Shown here one piece after another: positions 1 through 9,148 of a DNA stretch of 64,000 bases (position 1 is its first letter; the number at the start of each line of letters is the position of its first letter). Origin of the DNA: Neptunicella plasticusilytica. Lineage in GTDB: Bacteria; Pseudomonadota; Gammaproteobacteria; Enterobacterales; Alteromonadaceae. Location: the NCBI RefSeq assembly GCF_047922965.1, contig NZ_CP150481.1, forward strand, positions 682,001 to 746,000, in the 5' to 3' direction. The notes beneath the pieces were generated by a model. The model did not search any database. It was not told where the DNA came from and worked only from the letters and a program-made list of their open reading frames with translations. A program made the translations under genes and the position numbers.

Positions 1-633
1 GGTGGGGCTGAATGGCCGGATCAACATAAAAAACGTCGCCTGCAACACCTTGAAGGCAGTGCCTTTTTGGTCGACAAGGAACGTATGACCCGCGAGAAAC
101 AGCTGATCGCGCGCAAGGCCGTTGAGCTGTGTGAAGATGGCGAATCCATTATTATTAATGGCGGTAGCTCCACTTATATGATGGCCGAGTATCTGGCCAA
201 ACGCGAACTGAATATTCTGACCAACTCCTTTCCTCTGGCACTGGAGTTACTCGAAACCAGCGATAACCGCATTACCCTGCCGGGTGGTGAGCTGTACCGC
301 AAACAAAAACTGATCCTGAGCGCTTTTGAGCACGACACCATTAAACACTATCACGGTACCAAGATGTTTATGGGCACGCCGGGTATCGGTGATTACGGGG
401 TAATGGAGTCCGATCCTCTATTGATTAGTGCCGAACAAAAACTGATGCGGCAAGTGGATCAACTGATTGTCTTGGCCGATTCCAGCAAGCTAGGCAAGCG
501 TTCCAACTTTATTCTTTGCCCACTGGAGGAAGTCGATATTTTGATTACCGACAGCGGCGTGGATGAGAAATACCTGCGTCTGTTTGCAGAGCACGGTGTC
601 CAGACGATTATCGTCGATGCAGATAAAACCTGA
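1..633 (+). CDS. DeoR-family transcriptional regulator, 5'-truncated by the window edge
   Basis: The reading frame is open from base 1, so the N-terminal helix-turn-helix lies outside the window. What remains is the DeoR C-terminal sensor domain (DeoRC, an ISOCOT fold). It shows the family's glycine-rich segment (IIINGGSSTYMMAEYL), the LTNSFPLALEL stretch, and a late LADSSKLGKRS segment that in DeoR regulators helps bind a phosphorylated sugar effector. It sits 32 bases upstream of a permease gene in a run of same-strand genes (permease, FGGY kinase, GH31). It therefore probably senses the phosphorylated product of that kinase and controls the operon. The effector cannot be named from the sequence. 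Confidence 0.85.
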   Translation, partial: GGAEWPDQHKKRRLQHLEGSAFLVDKERMTREKQLIARKAVELCEDGESIIINGGSSTYMMAEYLAKRELNILTNSFPLALELLETSDNRITLPGGELYRKQKLILSAFEHDTIKHYHGTKMFMGTPGIGDYGVMESDPLLISAEQKLMRQVDQLIVLADSSKLGKRSNFILCPLEEVDILITDSGVDEKYLRLFAEHGVQTIIVDADKT

Positions 634-665
634 CAATTAAAATGATAAGGGGAGTGTATTAGGGT

Positions 666-2381
666 ATGGGAAATCAAGAGTTTGAGCGTTCGCCGGTCAC
701 GGCCAATCGCTTGCAACCTGCCAGGCATTTTGCCGCCAGTTATGCCGGAGAACATGTCGCCGGTACCGAGTTTGTGATTGGTGCCATGTTTGTTACCTGG
801 GGTGTGGGCACCAGCGATATCCTGTTTGGGTTGTTGCTTGGTAACTTGTTGGCGGTATTAACCTGGGCGCTGGTATGTGCACCTATTGCGGTGAACACGC
901 GCTTAACCTTGTATGCTTATCTGGAAAAAATTGCCGGACCGGGCACGATCAAACTTTATTCTATTGTTAACGGCGCACTGTTTTGTGTTCTGGCTGGTAC
1001 CATGATTACGGTGTCTGCCTCGGCGGTACGTATTTTGTTCGACATTCCGCCTCAAGTTAACTGGTACCCTACCAGTACCGGATTTGTTGTCGTGGCGCTG
1101 GTTGTGGGTGCTGTGGTGGTAGCCATTGCCGCTAAAGGTTTTAAACGGGTCGCCCAGTTTGCCGAAGTCTGTGCACCCTGGATGATTCTGATGTTTTTTG
1201 CAGGCGCACTCGCATTGTTACCTTTATTAGCCAGCATGACGCCCGGGATTGATTCAATCAGCAGTTTTGCTGAATTTAAAATCGCAGCCGATCAATATAT
1301 CTGGGTTGCCAGCAGTAACAGCGAGCTGGGACTTTGGCACGTTGCCGCCTTTGCCTGGGTGTGTAATTTCGCCATGCATGGCGGGCTGTCCGATATGACG
1401 GTATTACGTTTTGCGCGACGTGCCAACTACGGATACTTTTCTGCGCTGGGGATGTTTATCGGCCATTTTGCGGCCTGGATTTGCGCCGGTGTAATGGGAG
1501 CGGGCGCCGCAATATTGTTAAAAACCTCGGTGGCGGCGCTGGATGCCGGTGAAGTGGCGTATCAGGCATTAGGAGCGGCTGGCATTATTGCGGTGATCAT
1601 CGCTGGCTGGACCACATCTAATCCAACAATTTATCGTGCCGGTCTGGCATTTCAGTCGCTTAATCCCAAATGGGATCGGGTTAAGGTGACAGTGGTAACC
1701 GGTGCCGTGACGACTGTGATCGCCTGTTTTCCGTTTGTTTTTTCCAAACTGATGGATTTTGTCAGCATTATGGGGCTGATTCTGGCGCCGGTTGGTGCGG
1801 TAATAGTGACCGAACACTGGCTCTTCCCAAAACTGAATCTGACCCGTTACTGGTCATCTTATGAAAAACGTTATACCAACTGGGCAGCAGTCATAGCCTG
1901 GGGCGGCGCATTGATTGTTGCCTTGCTATGTTATTCAGCCGGAGTACACCAGTTCTTCCTGATTATTCCCAGCTGGATTGCTGCCACCCTGATGTATATC
2001 CTTGTGGCCAGAATGATGGGGGCAGCCAGACAGCATCCCGCTGAGCAGCAACAGCAAGTGCAACAACAGCAACGGCGGATTGAAGCCGAACAGCGTTTTT
2101 TAGACAATCTGGATGTTGAGCATACTGCTAGCGATGAAATCGCCACCGGTGGCGGTTTAACTTTACTTAAATGGTTGGCGATTGCCAGTCTGATTGCCTG
2201 CGCAGGGCTGGCGATAGCCTGTGCCCAGAACAAGATAGCCCTGGATGTATTCCAGCGTTGGCTAATTTGGCCCAGCCTGATTTATTTTGTCACCGCTACG
2301 TTTTGGGCAATAGGGCGAGATAAACAGGAATCCGCTCAGGTTAATGCAAGAGTTGTGGCGCATGAGCAGCAACAAGCTTGA
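666..2381 (+). CDS. NCS1-like (purine/cytosine permease family) transporter, 571 aa
   Basis: This is a polytopic inner-membrane protein. About twelve hydrophobic segments fill residues 25-455, followed by a Gln-rich cytosolic linker (about residues 460-475) and two more hydrophobic segments near the C-terminus. The N-terminal pattern (AASYAGEHVAGTEFVIGAMF), the AMHGGLSDM segment and the WTTSNPTIYRAGL segment resemble nucleobase:cation symporter-1 permeases. The context (DeoR regulator upstream, FGGY sugar kinase overlapping the 3' end, GH31 glycosidase next) argues for a sugar or sugar-derived substrate instead of a nucleobase. The family call is fairly firm; the substrate is unknown. Confidence 0.75.
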   Translation: MGNQEFERSPVTANRLQPARHFAASYAGEHVAGTEFVIGAMFVTWGVGTSDILFGLLLGNLLAVLTWALVCAPIAVNTRLTLYAYLEKIAGPGTIKLYSIVNGALFCVLAGTMITVSASAVRILFDIPPQVNWYPTSTGFVVVALVVGAVVVAIAAKGFKRVAQFAEVCAPWMILMFFAGALALLPLLASMTPGIDSISSFAEFKIAADQYIWVASSNSELGLWHVAAFAWVCNFAMHGGLSDMTVLRFARRANYGYFSALGMFIGHFAAWICAGVMGAGAAILLKTSVAALDAGEVAYQALGAAGIIAVIIAGWTTSNPTIYRAGLAFQSLNPKWDRVKVTVVTGAVTTVIACFPFVFSKLMDFVSIMGLILAPVGAVIVTEHWLFPKLNLTRYWSSYEKRYTNWAAVIAWGGALIVALLCYSAGVHQFFLIIPSWIAATLMYILVARMMGAARQHPAEQQQQVQQQQRRIEAEQRFLDNLDVEHTASDEIATGGGLTLLKWLAIASLIACAGLAIACAQNKIALDVFQRWLIWPSLIYFVTATFWAIGRDKQESAQVNARVVAHEQQQA

Positions 2382-3777
2382 CGCTTGCCTGATCATCGAT
2401 ATTGGCAAAACCAATATCAAGTGCGTGTTGCTGGATGAACTGGGCCAAACATTATGGTCCCGTTCACAGCCGAATATTAGTCACACTGACAAGGCTTATC
2501 CGTATTTTGACCTCGACGGGATCTGGCAGTGGTTACAGTCCAGTCTTCACTTTGCCAACACTATTGCACTGATTAGCGCGATTAATATCAGTACTCATGG
2601 TGCTTGTGCGGTATTAATCGATGAACAGGGAGAATTAGTGTTACCGGTGCTGGACTATGAGCATCCGATCCCCGAGGACATCAGCCAGCAATATGACGCG
2701 ATTCGGCCTGATTTTACGCAAACGTTGTCGCCTAATTTGCCATTAGGGCTCAATTTGGGACGACAGCTATTTTGGTTACAACAGCAATATCCCGTCGAGT
2801 TTGCACGTACTCACCATGTTTTGATGTATCCCCAATATTGGGTATGGCGTTTAACCGGCCAGGCCGTAACCGAAGTAACGTCATTAGGCTGCCATACTGA
2901 TTTATGGTTACCGGCCGAACAAACCTATTCGTCGTTATTGGATGAACTGGTGCTACGTTCCGCTATGCCGCCCATTAAAACCGGATATGAAGTGGTGGGA
3001 GGACCTACCGACGAGGTGTGTCAATCTACCGGCTTATCTGCAAATTGCAGAATATATAGCGGTGTACATGATTCTAATGCGGGTTTTGCCCGTTACTTAT
3101 ATAGCATACCCGACAGACCGGTGACGTTGGTATCGATGGGAACCTGGGTTATTTGCATGACCACCGAACAGCGTTTGAAAAACCTGCAAGAATGTCGGGA
3201 TACGTTGGGGAATGTGAGCGTTGCCGGCAATCTACTCCCTTGTGCCCGTTTTATGGGCGGGCGGGAATTTGAGCAAATATGCCAACTAACAAATAGTGAT
3301 ATGACCGGTGATTATCAGCCCGATGATATTCAGCAATTGATTGATGATGGCGTGTTTGCCTTGCCGCCTTTTAGTCAAAGTGGGGGGCCCTTTGCCGGGC
3401 GCGAAGGACGGATTATCGGCAAGCCTGCATCCGGTAGCGCACTGGCGAGTTTATATCTGGCATTGATGATCGACTATCAACTGGATTTACTCGGTGTGAT
3501 TGGCGATGTGATTTTTGGCAGTGCGTCACGTAAAAACCCGTTGATGTGCCAGTTATTGGCACAACTTCGCCCTCGTCAGCGAATTCTACTTTCCGGTGAT
3601 AGTGCCGGTACGGTGGTTGGTGCCTGGTGTTTAACCCGTTGGCAGCAAGCGCCTGATCCTTCTTTAACCCAGTTTGATATTGCTAAAGCAACTAACATCA
3701 ATGGCTTGTTGATATATCGCGATCGCTGGCGTGATTTGTCAGAGCAAATCGACAGGCCGGTGAGTTTGGCTGGATAA
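2362..3777 (+). CDS. FGGY-family carbohydrate kinase (rhamnulokinase/fuculokinase-like)
   Basis: This is a predicted cytoplasmic ATP-dependent sugar kinase of the ASKHA fold. The N-terminal phosphate-binding segment IDIGKTNIKCVLL begins about ten residues in, STHGACAVLID follows, the second-domain SGVHDSNAGF segment is near residue 235, and a late GDSAGTVVGAW segment marks the second ATP-binding lobe. An alternative ATG at 2344 adds six residues. The ATG at 2362 is preferred because it gives the usual short N-terminus before the first beta strand. Either start overlaps the end of the permease gene, indicating translational coupling. The substrate is probably a keto-sugar such as L-rhamnulose or L-fuculose, but neither is proven. 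No isomerase or aldolase lies in the window. Confidence 0.8.
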   Translation: MSSNKLDACLIIDIGKTNIKCVLLDELGQTLWSRSQPNISHTDKAYPYFDLDGIWQWLQSSLHFANTIALISAINISTHGACAVLIDEQGELVLPVLDYEHPIPEDISQQYDAIRPDFTQTLSPNLPLGLNLGRQLFWLQQQYPVEFARTHHVLMYPQYWVWRLTGQAVTEVTSLGCHTDLWLPAEQTYSSLLDELVLRSAMPPIKTGYEVVGGPTDEVCQSTGLSANCRIYSGVHDSNAGFARYLYSIPDRPVTLVSMGTWVICMTTEQRLKNLQECRDTLGNVSVAGNLLPCARFMGGREFEQICQLTNSDMTGDYQPDDIQQLIDDGVFALPPFSQSGGPFAGREGRIIGKPASGSALASLYLALMIDYQLDLLGVIGDVIFGSASRKNPLMCQLLAQLRPRQRILLSGDSAGTVVGAWCLTRWQQAPDPSLTQFDIAKATNINGLLIYRDRWRDLSEQIDRPVSLAG

Positions 3778-3816
3778 ATGGCTTTAATTTAATCCCTTTA
3801 ATTTGGAAGTAATACA

Positions 3817-6102
3817 ATGCAAAAGTTAGTTCAACGATATATGACGGTGCTGACCTTATTGGTACCGGCCAGTTTATTTTCGGTAGCATCTGTGGCTGCC
3901 ACGGTCGAATTGGTGCAACAGAATAATCGACTCAAGGTCAGCACTGACAATAACAAATTACAAATCAGTGCCAGCGAAGGTAAACAACTTAAACTATTAG
4001 TACAAAGCATCAAGTTCAATTATCAGCAAGCACTGCAATGGGATATTAGTGCCGCTGATCAGAACTCGATTCAACTTACCGGTCACTTTGCGCCCAGTGC
4101 CGAGTTTTACCGCACCGTTTACGATAATGATCAACGTCTGGTTAATCTGACCATCAGTAAAGTGAGCGGTGGATTTCGCTTACATGCCACCCCTAAATGG
4201 GGGCAACAGGTCACGCTGGAATTAAAAGATCTGGATGATCACATTTTTGGTTTGAGCGAAGGATTACAGCCAGATAACCGTTTGTCACCCGATCTGCGTA
4301 ATGCAGTGATTCAGGTGGATGTCAACGCTGAAGAGGCCAGTATTCATGAGAACTTTGCTTCTGCCCATTCCGCGTTTTTTATCAGTAGCTTAGGTTATGG
4401 ATCGTTTTTTGATACCTTCGCACGGGGCACCTACAGCATTGCGATTAACGGTGTACATCGTATTCATCACGATAGTGGAGAACTGGATTGGTATCTGTTT
4501 TTTGGGGATAACGGTGCGCAAATTCATCAAGCTTATTTTGATCTGATTGGCGATCCCAAAAGCGTACCCGCTTGGGGATTAGGGCCCATTGGTTGGCGCG
4601 ATCAAAACGATGGTGGTGCGGCCGAGGTGTTGGACGACATTGAAAAAATGAATCAGCTCGAAATCCCGTTTACCTCCTGGTTTATCGACCGTCCTTATAG
4701 TGATGGAACTCATGGCTGGTCAGAGATGAATTTTAGCCCGATCTTTGCCGAACCGGGCAAATGGATCAGTAAAATCCGTGACGATTACGGATTGGAATTT
4801 ATGACCTGGACCACCCCGGCATTTTTTGGCGCCACGCCTTTTGCCAAGCATTTATTAGGTAGCTTCAGCTATCTCGATTTAACCGATCAAAATAGCGTGG
4901 ATGCGTTTAAGCAAACATTGGTAGACAAGCAACTGCAATACGGTGTGAAAGGTCATAAAATCGATCGAGCCGACGAAGGCTTTCCGGTTTATGAAAAATG
5001 GCAGGACGAATCGGTATTACCGGCCTATCGCCGCAATCAATATGCTTATTTGATGGCCAAAGTCCATGATGAAGCGCTGCGCAGTGTCTGGGGAGATGAT
5101 CAAATTACCTTCGTGCGTTCGGCGATTCATCGCAGCCAGCCTTATGTCAGCGCTATCTGGGCCGGTGATCCGCGTACCACCTGGGAAGGGTTGCAAAGCA
5201 ATTTTGCCAATGCCGCGCGCAGTGCCTTTATGGGCTTCCCGGTGTGGGGCACCGATGTGGGAGGCTATCAGGGCGAAGGCTATATTCCTGAAGACTTATA
5301 TTTGCGCTGGTTACAGGCAGGTAGTATGAGTGGCTTATTTGAAATAAAACTCGATGGTGCCGGTGGTGATGGCAAAGACAGAATGCCCTGGCAATACAGC
5401 GAAAAGGTACAAAACCAGTTCCGCGCCATTCTGGATGACCGTATGCAACTGGTGCCTTATTTATATTCACTGGCACAAACCAGTGGTGATAATGGCACGT
5501 TGATGCAACCGTTGGCTTATCGCCATCTGGACGACAGCAACACCTATTCAGTGTGGGATGAATTTTATGTGGGCGACGGGATTTTAGTCGCACCGGTATT
5601 CGAGCCCGGTGAACATCGCAGTGTGTATTTGCCACAAGGTCAATGGCGTGATTTTGATGATGCCAGTGTGCGTTTTGAAGGAGGTAAAACGATCAAGGTC
5701 GATGCACCACTGAGCAAGTTGCCGCGTTTTGTTCAGGCTAATAGTGTATTTGTCACCGGCAACCTGTATGCGGGTAATAGCAAATTATGGCAACAGCAGC
5801 CTAAACAACTGATTATTCATGTTTTCCCGGGTGAAAAAGATAGCCAAAAAGCATTTACCTACGTGGATATGTTGGATAAGGATCAACACAAAATTATCAA
5901 ACTGGAGCGCAGTGCCAAGCAGATAATCGTTAGCAGCCCCGCAATGAGTTATTTGCGTCAGTTTGAAGTTGTGTTGGATGCCAAGCCGCATAAAGTACAA
6001 ATTAACGGTACTGAGGTAGATTTTGCTTACGATGCACAAAGTAAGCTGCTAAAGGTTAAATCTGCTCTACAGTCTGATATTAGTCTGGCGATTAGTTTGT
6101 AA
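3817..6102 (+). CDS. Glycoside hydrolase family 31 alpha-glycosidase, exported, 761 aa
   Basis: An N-terminal signal peptide (hydrophobic TVLTLLVPASLFSVAS, cleavage near AVA-ATV) is followed by a beta-sandwich region. The (beta/alpha)8 barrel of GH31 comes next, then C-terminal beta domains. Within the barrel, GHKIDRADEG (about residues 379-388) carries the likely catalytic aspartate nucleophile. WAGDPRTTW (about 448-456) carries the acid/base aspartate, and GFPVWGTDVGGY is a GH31 hallmark just after it. A GGAAG-like ribosome site (GGAAG, nine bases upstream) supports the start. It is the last gene of the operon begun by the DeoR gene. It should release a monosaccharide from an oligosaccharide in the periplasm or outside; alpha-glucosidase, alpha-xylosidase and other GH31 activities cannot be separated by eye. 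Confidence 0.88.
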   Translation: MQKLVQRYMTVLTLLVPASLFSVASVAATVELVQQNNRLKVSTDNNKLQISASEGKQLKLLVQSIKFNYQQALQWDISAADQNSIQLTGHFAPSAEFYRTVYDNDQRLVNLTISKVSGGFRLHATPKWGQQVTLELKDLDDHIFGLSEGLQPDNRLSPDLRNAVIQVDVNAEEASIHENFASAHSAFFISSLGYGSFFDTFARGTYSIAINGVHRIHHDSGELDWYLFFGDNGAQIHQAYFDLIGDPKSVPAWGLGPIGWRDQNDGGAAEVLDDIEKMNQLEIPFTSWFIDRPYSDGTHGWSEMNFSPIFAEPGKWISKIRDDYGLEFMTWTTPAFFGATPFAKHLLGSFSYLDLTDQNSVDAFKQTLVDKQLQYGVKGHKIDRADEGFPVYEKWQDESVLPAYRRNQYAYLMAKVHDEALRSVWGDDQITFVRSAIHRSQPYVSAIWAGDPRTTWEGLQSNFANAARSAFMGFPVWGTDVGGYQGEGYIPEDLYLRWLQAGSMSGLFEIKLDGAGGDGKDRMPWQYSEKVQNQFRAILDDRMQLVPYLYSLAQTSGDNGTLMQPLAYRHLDDSNTYSVWDEFYVGDGILVAPVFEPGEHRSVYLPQGQWRDFDDASVRFEGGKTIKVDAPLSKLPRFVQANSVFVTGNLYAGNSKLWQQQPKQLIIHVFPGEKDSQKAFTYVDMLDKDQHKIIKLERSAKQIIVSSPAMSYLRQFEVVLDAKPHKVQINGTEVDFAYDAQSKLLKVKSALQSDISLAISL

Positions 6103-6131
6103 CAGGTACTTAATCGTAGTTCGATTTACTC

Positions 6132-6164
6132 ACAAAACCACCCGGCAGGGTGGTTTTGTTTTTG
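6132..6164 (+). terminator. Rho-independent terminator of the DeoR-permease-kinase-GH31 operon
   Basis: A perfect 12-bp stem (ACAAAACCACCC at 6132-6143 with GGGTGGTTTTGT at 6148-6159) has a GGCA loop and is followed by a T-run. It begins 30 bases after the GH31 stop codon, so it closes the operon. Confidence 0.92.
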
Positions 6165-6261
6165 TGCTTATATGACCGCTACGACCCTAATCCAGTTGCC
6201 ATGTTAAGCCGACTGGCTTAGTCTGCCTGTCAATTCAATCCGCTCTGTTATAGGTGATGTT

Positions 6262-8103
6262 GTGTATACCGCGCTTCCTAATCGTCCTGACTGGACGGCC
6301 TTGTTAAAATCCGGTAATCGACTTTTTATTGGCTCCAATGCGGCGGTGCCCAATGGTCTGATTGATGACTTGATTAACCACAGTAAGGACTTGCACGATA
6401 TTGAAGTGGTACACATTAATACCGTGTCCGATAGCCGCTGGGTCGAGCCTGAATATAAAGAGCTGTTTAAGGTGAACACCTTTTTTATCAACGGCGATAA
6501 AATGCGACAAGCGGTAAACGAAGGCCGTGCCGATTATACGCCGTGTTTCTTGTCTGAAGTGCCCTCGGTATTTGAGCAGGATGTGATGCCCATTGATGTG
6601 GCTTTGGTGATGGTCAGTCCGCCGGATCAATACGGCTATTGTTCACTCGGGGTGGCGGTGGATGTGGTGTTTGCCGCTATTCGCAAGGCTAAAAAGGTGG
6701 TGGCGCAAATTAACCCTAAAATGCCGCGCACTAACGGTCATTCCTATGTGCATGTGAGTGATTTTCATGCCTGTATTGAGCTGGCACAAACCCTGCCGGA
6801 AATGCCCAGTTTTGAACTGGATAAAAAAACTGAGCGGATAGGTCAGTATGTATCCATGCTGGTGGAAGACGGCTCCACCATCCAACTGGGTATCGGTAAA
6901 ATCCCTAACGCGGTATTGCGTTACTTACAAAATCATCAAAATTTAGGCGTGCATAGTGAACTGATTACCGACGGTATTATCGAGCTGATGTCCAAAGGGG
7001 TGATTAACAACCGCAGCAAGACTTTTCACCCCGGTAAAGTGGTGACCAGCTTTTGTCTGGGCAGCCAGAAATTGTATGACTTTGTGGACAATAATCCTCA
7101 TGTGGAATTTTACCCGGTGGATTACGTTAACTCGCCGGCTAATATCGCGCGTAATCACAATATGGTGGCCATTAACAGCGCGTTGGAAGTGGATTTAACC
7201 GGACAGGTGGTATCTGACTCTTTGGGCTACCAGTTTTACAGCGGCATTGGTGGGCAGGTGGATTTTATTCGCGGGGCGGCGATGTCTAAGGGCGGTAAAC
7301 CTATTATCGCCATGCCATCCACGGCAAAAAACGGCACTGTGTCGCGCATTGTGCCTATTATCACCGAAGGCAGCGGTGTGGTGACCTCGCGCGGTCATGT
7401 GCATTATGTGGTGACCGAATTTGGGGTGGCATCGTTAAAAGGACGCAGTATTCGTGAACGGGCGCTGGAACTGATCCGTATTGCCCATCCGGATTTTAGA
7501 TCACAACTATTGGAAGCGGTACGTACCCATTATTGGGTGCCTAATTACCAAAAAAATTATCCCCGCGAAGTCCCTGAGCTGGGTGAAATCAATGTAAAGC
7601 CACTGGTTATTGATGGAGAAGAATACGATTTACGTCCGCTTAATCCGGCCGATGAACGCCGTTTGCAGGAGTTTTTCTATTCACACACCAAAGAAACCCT
7701 GTTTAATCGCTATAACCATTATCCTACCCAGATGACCCGTGAGAAATCCTGTGAACTGGTTAGTGTGGATCAAAGTCGCGATTTGGCGCTATGTATTGTG
7801 AAGCAAAAAGGCTCGGTGTCGGAGTTAAAAGCGGTGGGGCGCTACTACCTTAATACCGACGAACAAGGCTGTGAAGTGGCCTTTGTCACCCGTGAACAAT
7901 ATCACGGTAAGGGCATGGCAACCCAGTTGCTGCGCGAAATGATCCTGATTGCCAAACAACGGGGTTTAAAGCGCATGTATGCTTGTGTACGACAAGATAA
8001 CAGCACCATGTTACGCCTGTTTGAAAATAACGGCTTTGTTTGTCAGCCATTTGATGAACCGGGCGAGTTGACGCTTATTTTAAATTTGGAAAGGCCAATA
8101 TGA
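6262..8103 (+). CDS. Acetyl-CoA hydrolase/transferase fused to a C-terminal GNAT acetyltransferase, 613 aa
   Basis: Residues about 1-430 match the acetyl-CoA hydrolase/CoA-transferase family (4-hydroxybutyrate CoA-transferase/succinyl-CoA:acetate CoA-transferase type). Seen motifs are VSPPDQYGYCSLGVAVD, GSTIQLGIGKIPNAV, HSELITDGIIELM, SGIGGQVDFIRGA and HYVVTEFGVASLKG. Residues about 450-600 form a GNAT domain with the acetyl-CoA loop EQYHGKGMATQLL and the late MLRLFENNGFV motif. The start is GTG at 6262 with AGGTGA just upstream; no in-frame ATG precedes it. The stop overlaps the next gene's ATG by four bases. The first domain is expected to exchange or hydrolyse short-chain acyl-CoA, and the second to acetylate a protein lysine or small amine. 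Physical linkage of these activities followed by a deacetylase suggests control of acyl-CoA metabolism by acetylation. Confidence 0.9.
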   Translation: MYTALPNRPDWTALLKSGNRLFIGSNAAVPNGLIDDLINHSKDLHDIEVVHINTVSDSRWVEPEYKELFKVNTFFINGDKMRQAVNEGRADYTPCFLSEVPSVFEQDVMPIDVALVMVSPPDQYGYCSLGVAVDVVFAAIRKAKKVVAQINPKMPRTNGHSYVHVSDFHACIELAQTLPEMPSFELDKKTERIGQYVSMLVEDGSTIQLGIGKIPNAVLRYLQNHQNLGVHSELITDGIIELMSKGVINNRSKTFHPGKVVTSFCLGSQKLYDFVDNNPHVEFYPVDYVNSPANIARNHNMVAINSALEVDLTGQVVSDSLGYQFYSGIGGQVDFIRGAAMSKGGKPIIAMPSTAKNGTVSRIVPIITEGSGVVTSRGHVHYVVTEFGVASLKGRSIRERALELIRIAHPDFRSQLLEAVRTHYWVPNYQKNYPREVPELGEINVKPLVIDGEEYDLRPLNPADERRLQEFFYSHTKETLFNRYNHYPTQMTREKSCELVSVDQSRDLALCIVKQKGSVSELKAVGRYYLNTDEQGCEVAFVTREQYHGKGMATQLLREMILIAKQRGLKRMYACVRQDNSTMLRLFENNGFVCQPFDEPGELTLILNLERPI

Positions 8104-9017
8104 GTTTGGTGTTTATCAGCCATCCTAACTGTGCATTACATGATGTGGGCAATGAACATCCTGAATCACCGGAACGACTTGATGCGATCAACGACCGCTT
8201 AATTACCTCCGGGCTGGATTTTTCGCTGGTAAAACTCCAAGCCGAACCGGCCACTAAACAACACTTGTACCGGGTGCATGATCAATCCTATGTGGATGAG
8301 ATTTTTGCCAAAACACCCGAGCACGGCATGGTGCATTTGGACGACGATACCCAGATGATGCCACGCAGTCTGGACGCCGCGCTGTACGCCGCCGGGGCCA
8401 ATATCATGGCAGTCGATAAAGTGATGAGTGGCGAGGCCAAACAGGCGTTTTGCGCAGTGCGCCCGCCCGGCCACCATGCTGAGCGCGATAAAGCCATGGG
8501 CTTTTGTATTTTCAATAATGTTGCGGTAGCGGCTGCGCATGCCATGGAGGTTTATGGCTTAGAGCGGGTGGCGATTATCGATTTTGATGTACATCACGGT
8601 AACGGTACCGAAAATATCTTTTTTGATGATCCACGGGTGTTGTTTTGCTCGTCTTATCAGTATCCGTTTTACCCGCACAATGTTGGGCCGGGTAATGCAC
8701 ATATACTGAATTTACCCCTGCCACCGGGTACCGATGGTGACAGCTGGCAGGAAGCGATAACGGAACAATGGTTGGCTAAAATCGATGCTTTTGCCCCGCA
8801 GTTAGTTTTGTTTTCCGCCGGTTTTGACGCCCACTTTGAAGACGATATGGCGCATTTTAAACTGGTGGAAACCGACTACCACTGGATCACCAAAGAGATG
8901 AAAAAAATCGCGGATAAGCATTGCGGGGGAAGAATGATTTCTACCCTGGAAGGCGGCTACAATTACAGTGCACTGGGGCGCAGTGTGGCAGTGCATATCA
9001 AAGCAATGATGGATTAG
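8100..9017 (+). CDS. Histone-deacetylase superfamily protein (class II HDAC/AcuC-like), 305 aa
   Basis: This is a zinc-dependent deacetylase of the arginase/HDAC fold. Visible active-site motifs are RPPGHHAERDKAMGFC (the His-His charge relay), IDFDVHHGNGTE (Asp and His zinc ligands), SAGFDAHFEDD (third zinc ligand) and LEGGYNYSALG. Length is typical of bacterial acetylpolyamine amidohydrolase or AcuC-type proteins. Its ATG overlaps the upstream stop (ATGA), so it is translationally coupled to the CoA-transferase/GNAT fusion. The natural partner substrate may be a protein acetylated by that GNAT domain, as AcuA and AcuC act on acetyl-CoA synthetase in Bacillus. That link is inference. Confidence 0.93.
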   Translation: MSLVFISHPNCALHDVGNEHPESPERLDAINDRLITSGLDFSLVKLQAEPATKQHLYRVHDQSYVDEIFAKTPEHGMVHLDDDTQMMPRSLDAALYAAGANIMAVDKVMSGEAKQAFCAVRPPGHHAERDKAMGFCIFNNVAVAAAHAMEVYGLERVAIIDFDVHHGNGTENIFFDDPRVLFCSSYQYPFYPHNVGPGNAHILNLPLPPGTDGDSWQEAITEQWLAKIDAFAPQLVLFSAGFDAHFEDDMAHFKLVETDYHWITKEMKKIADKHCGGRMISTLEGGYNYSALGRSVAVHIKAMMD

Positions 9018-9148
9018 TTTTCTTGCATTTGATTGGAGATAGGTTTATCGCAGGGCGATATTCTAAATACTACCGAAAGTAGTAACCCAAGAAATTGTCA
9101 TCACTATAATTAATAGGAGCTCTTTTTTGACGGATAGTCATGTTTCAA
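9018..9148. other. Short convergent intergenic region
   Basis: The deacetylase (+) and the accessory pair (-) converge here. The only structure seen is a 6-bp hairpin, TACTAC-CGAAA-GTAGTA, at 9068-9084 without a T-run. It may be a weak bidirectional transcription end. Base composition turns AT-rich from about this point. Confidence 0.4.
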
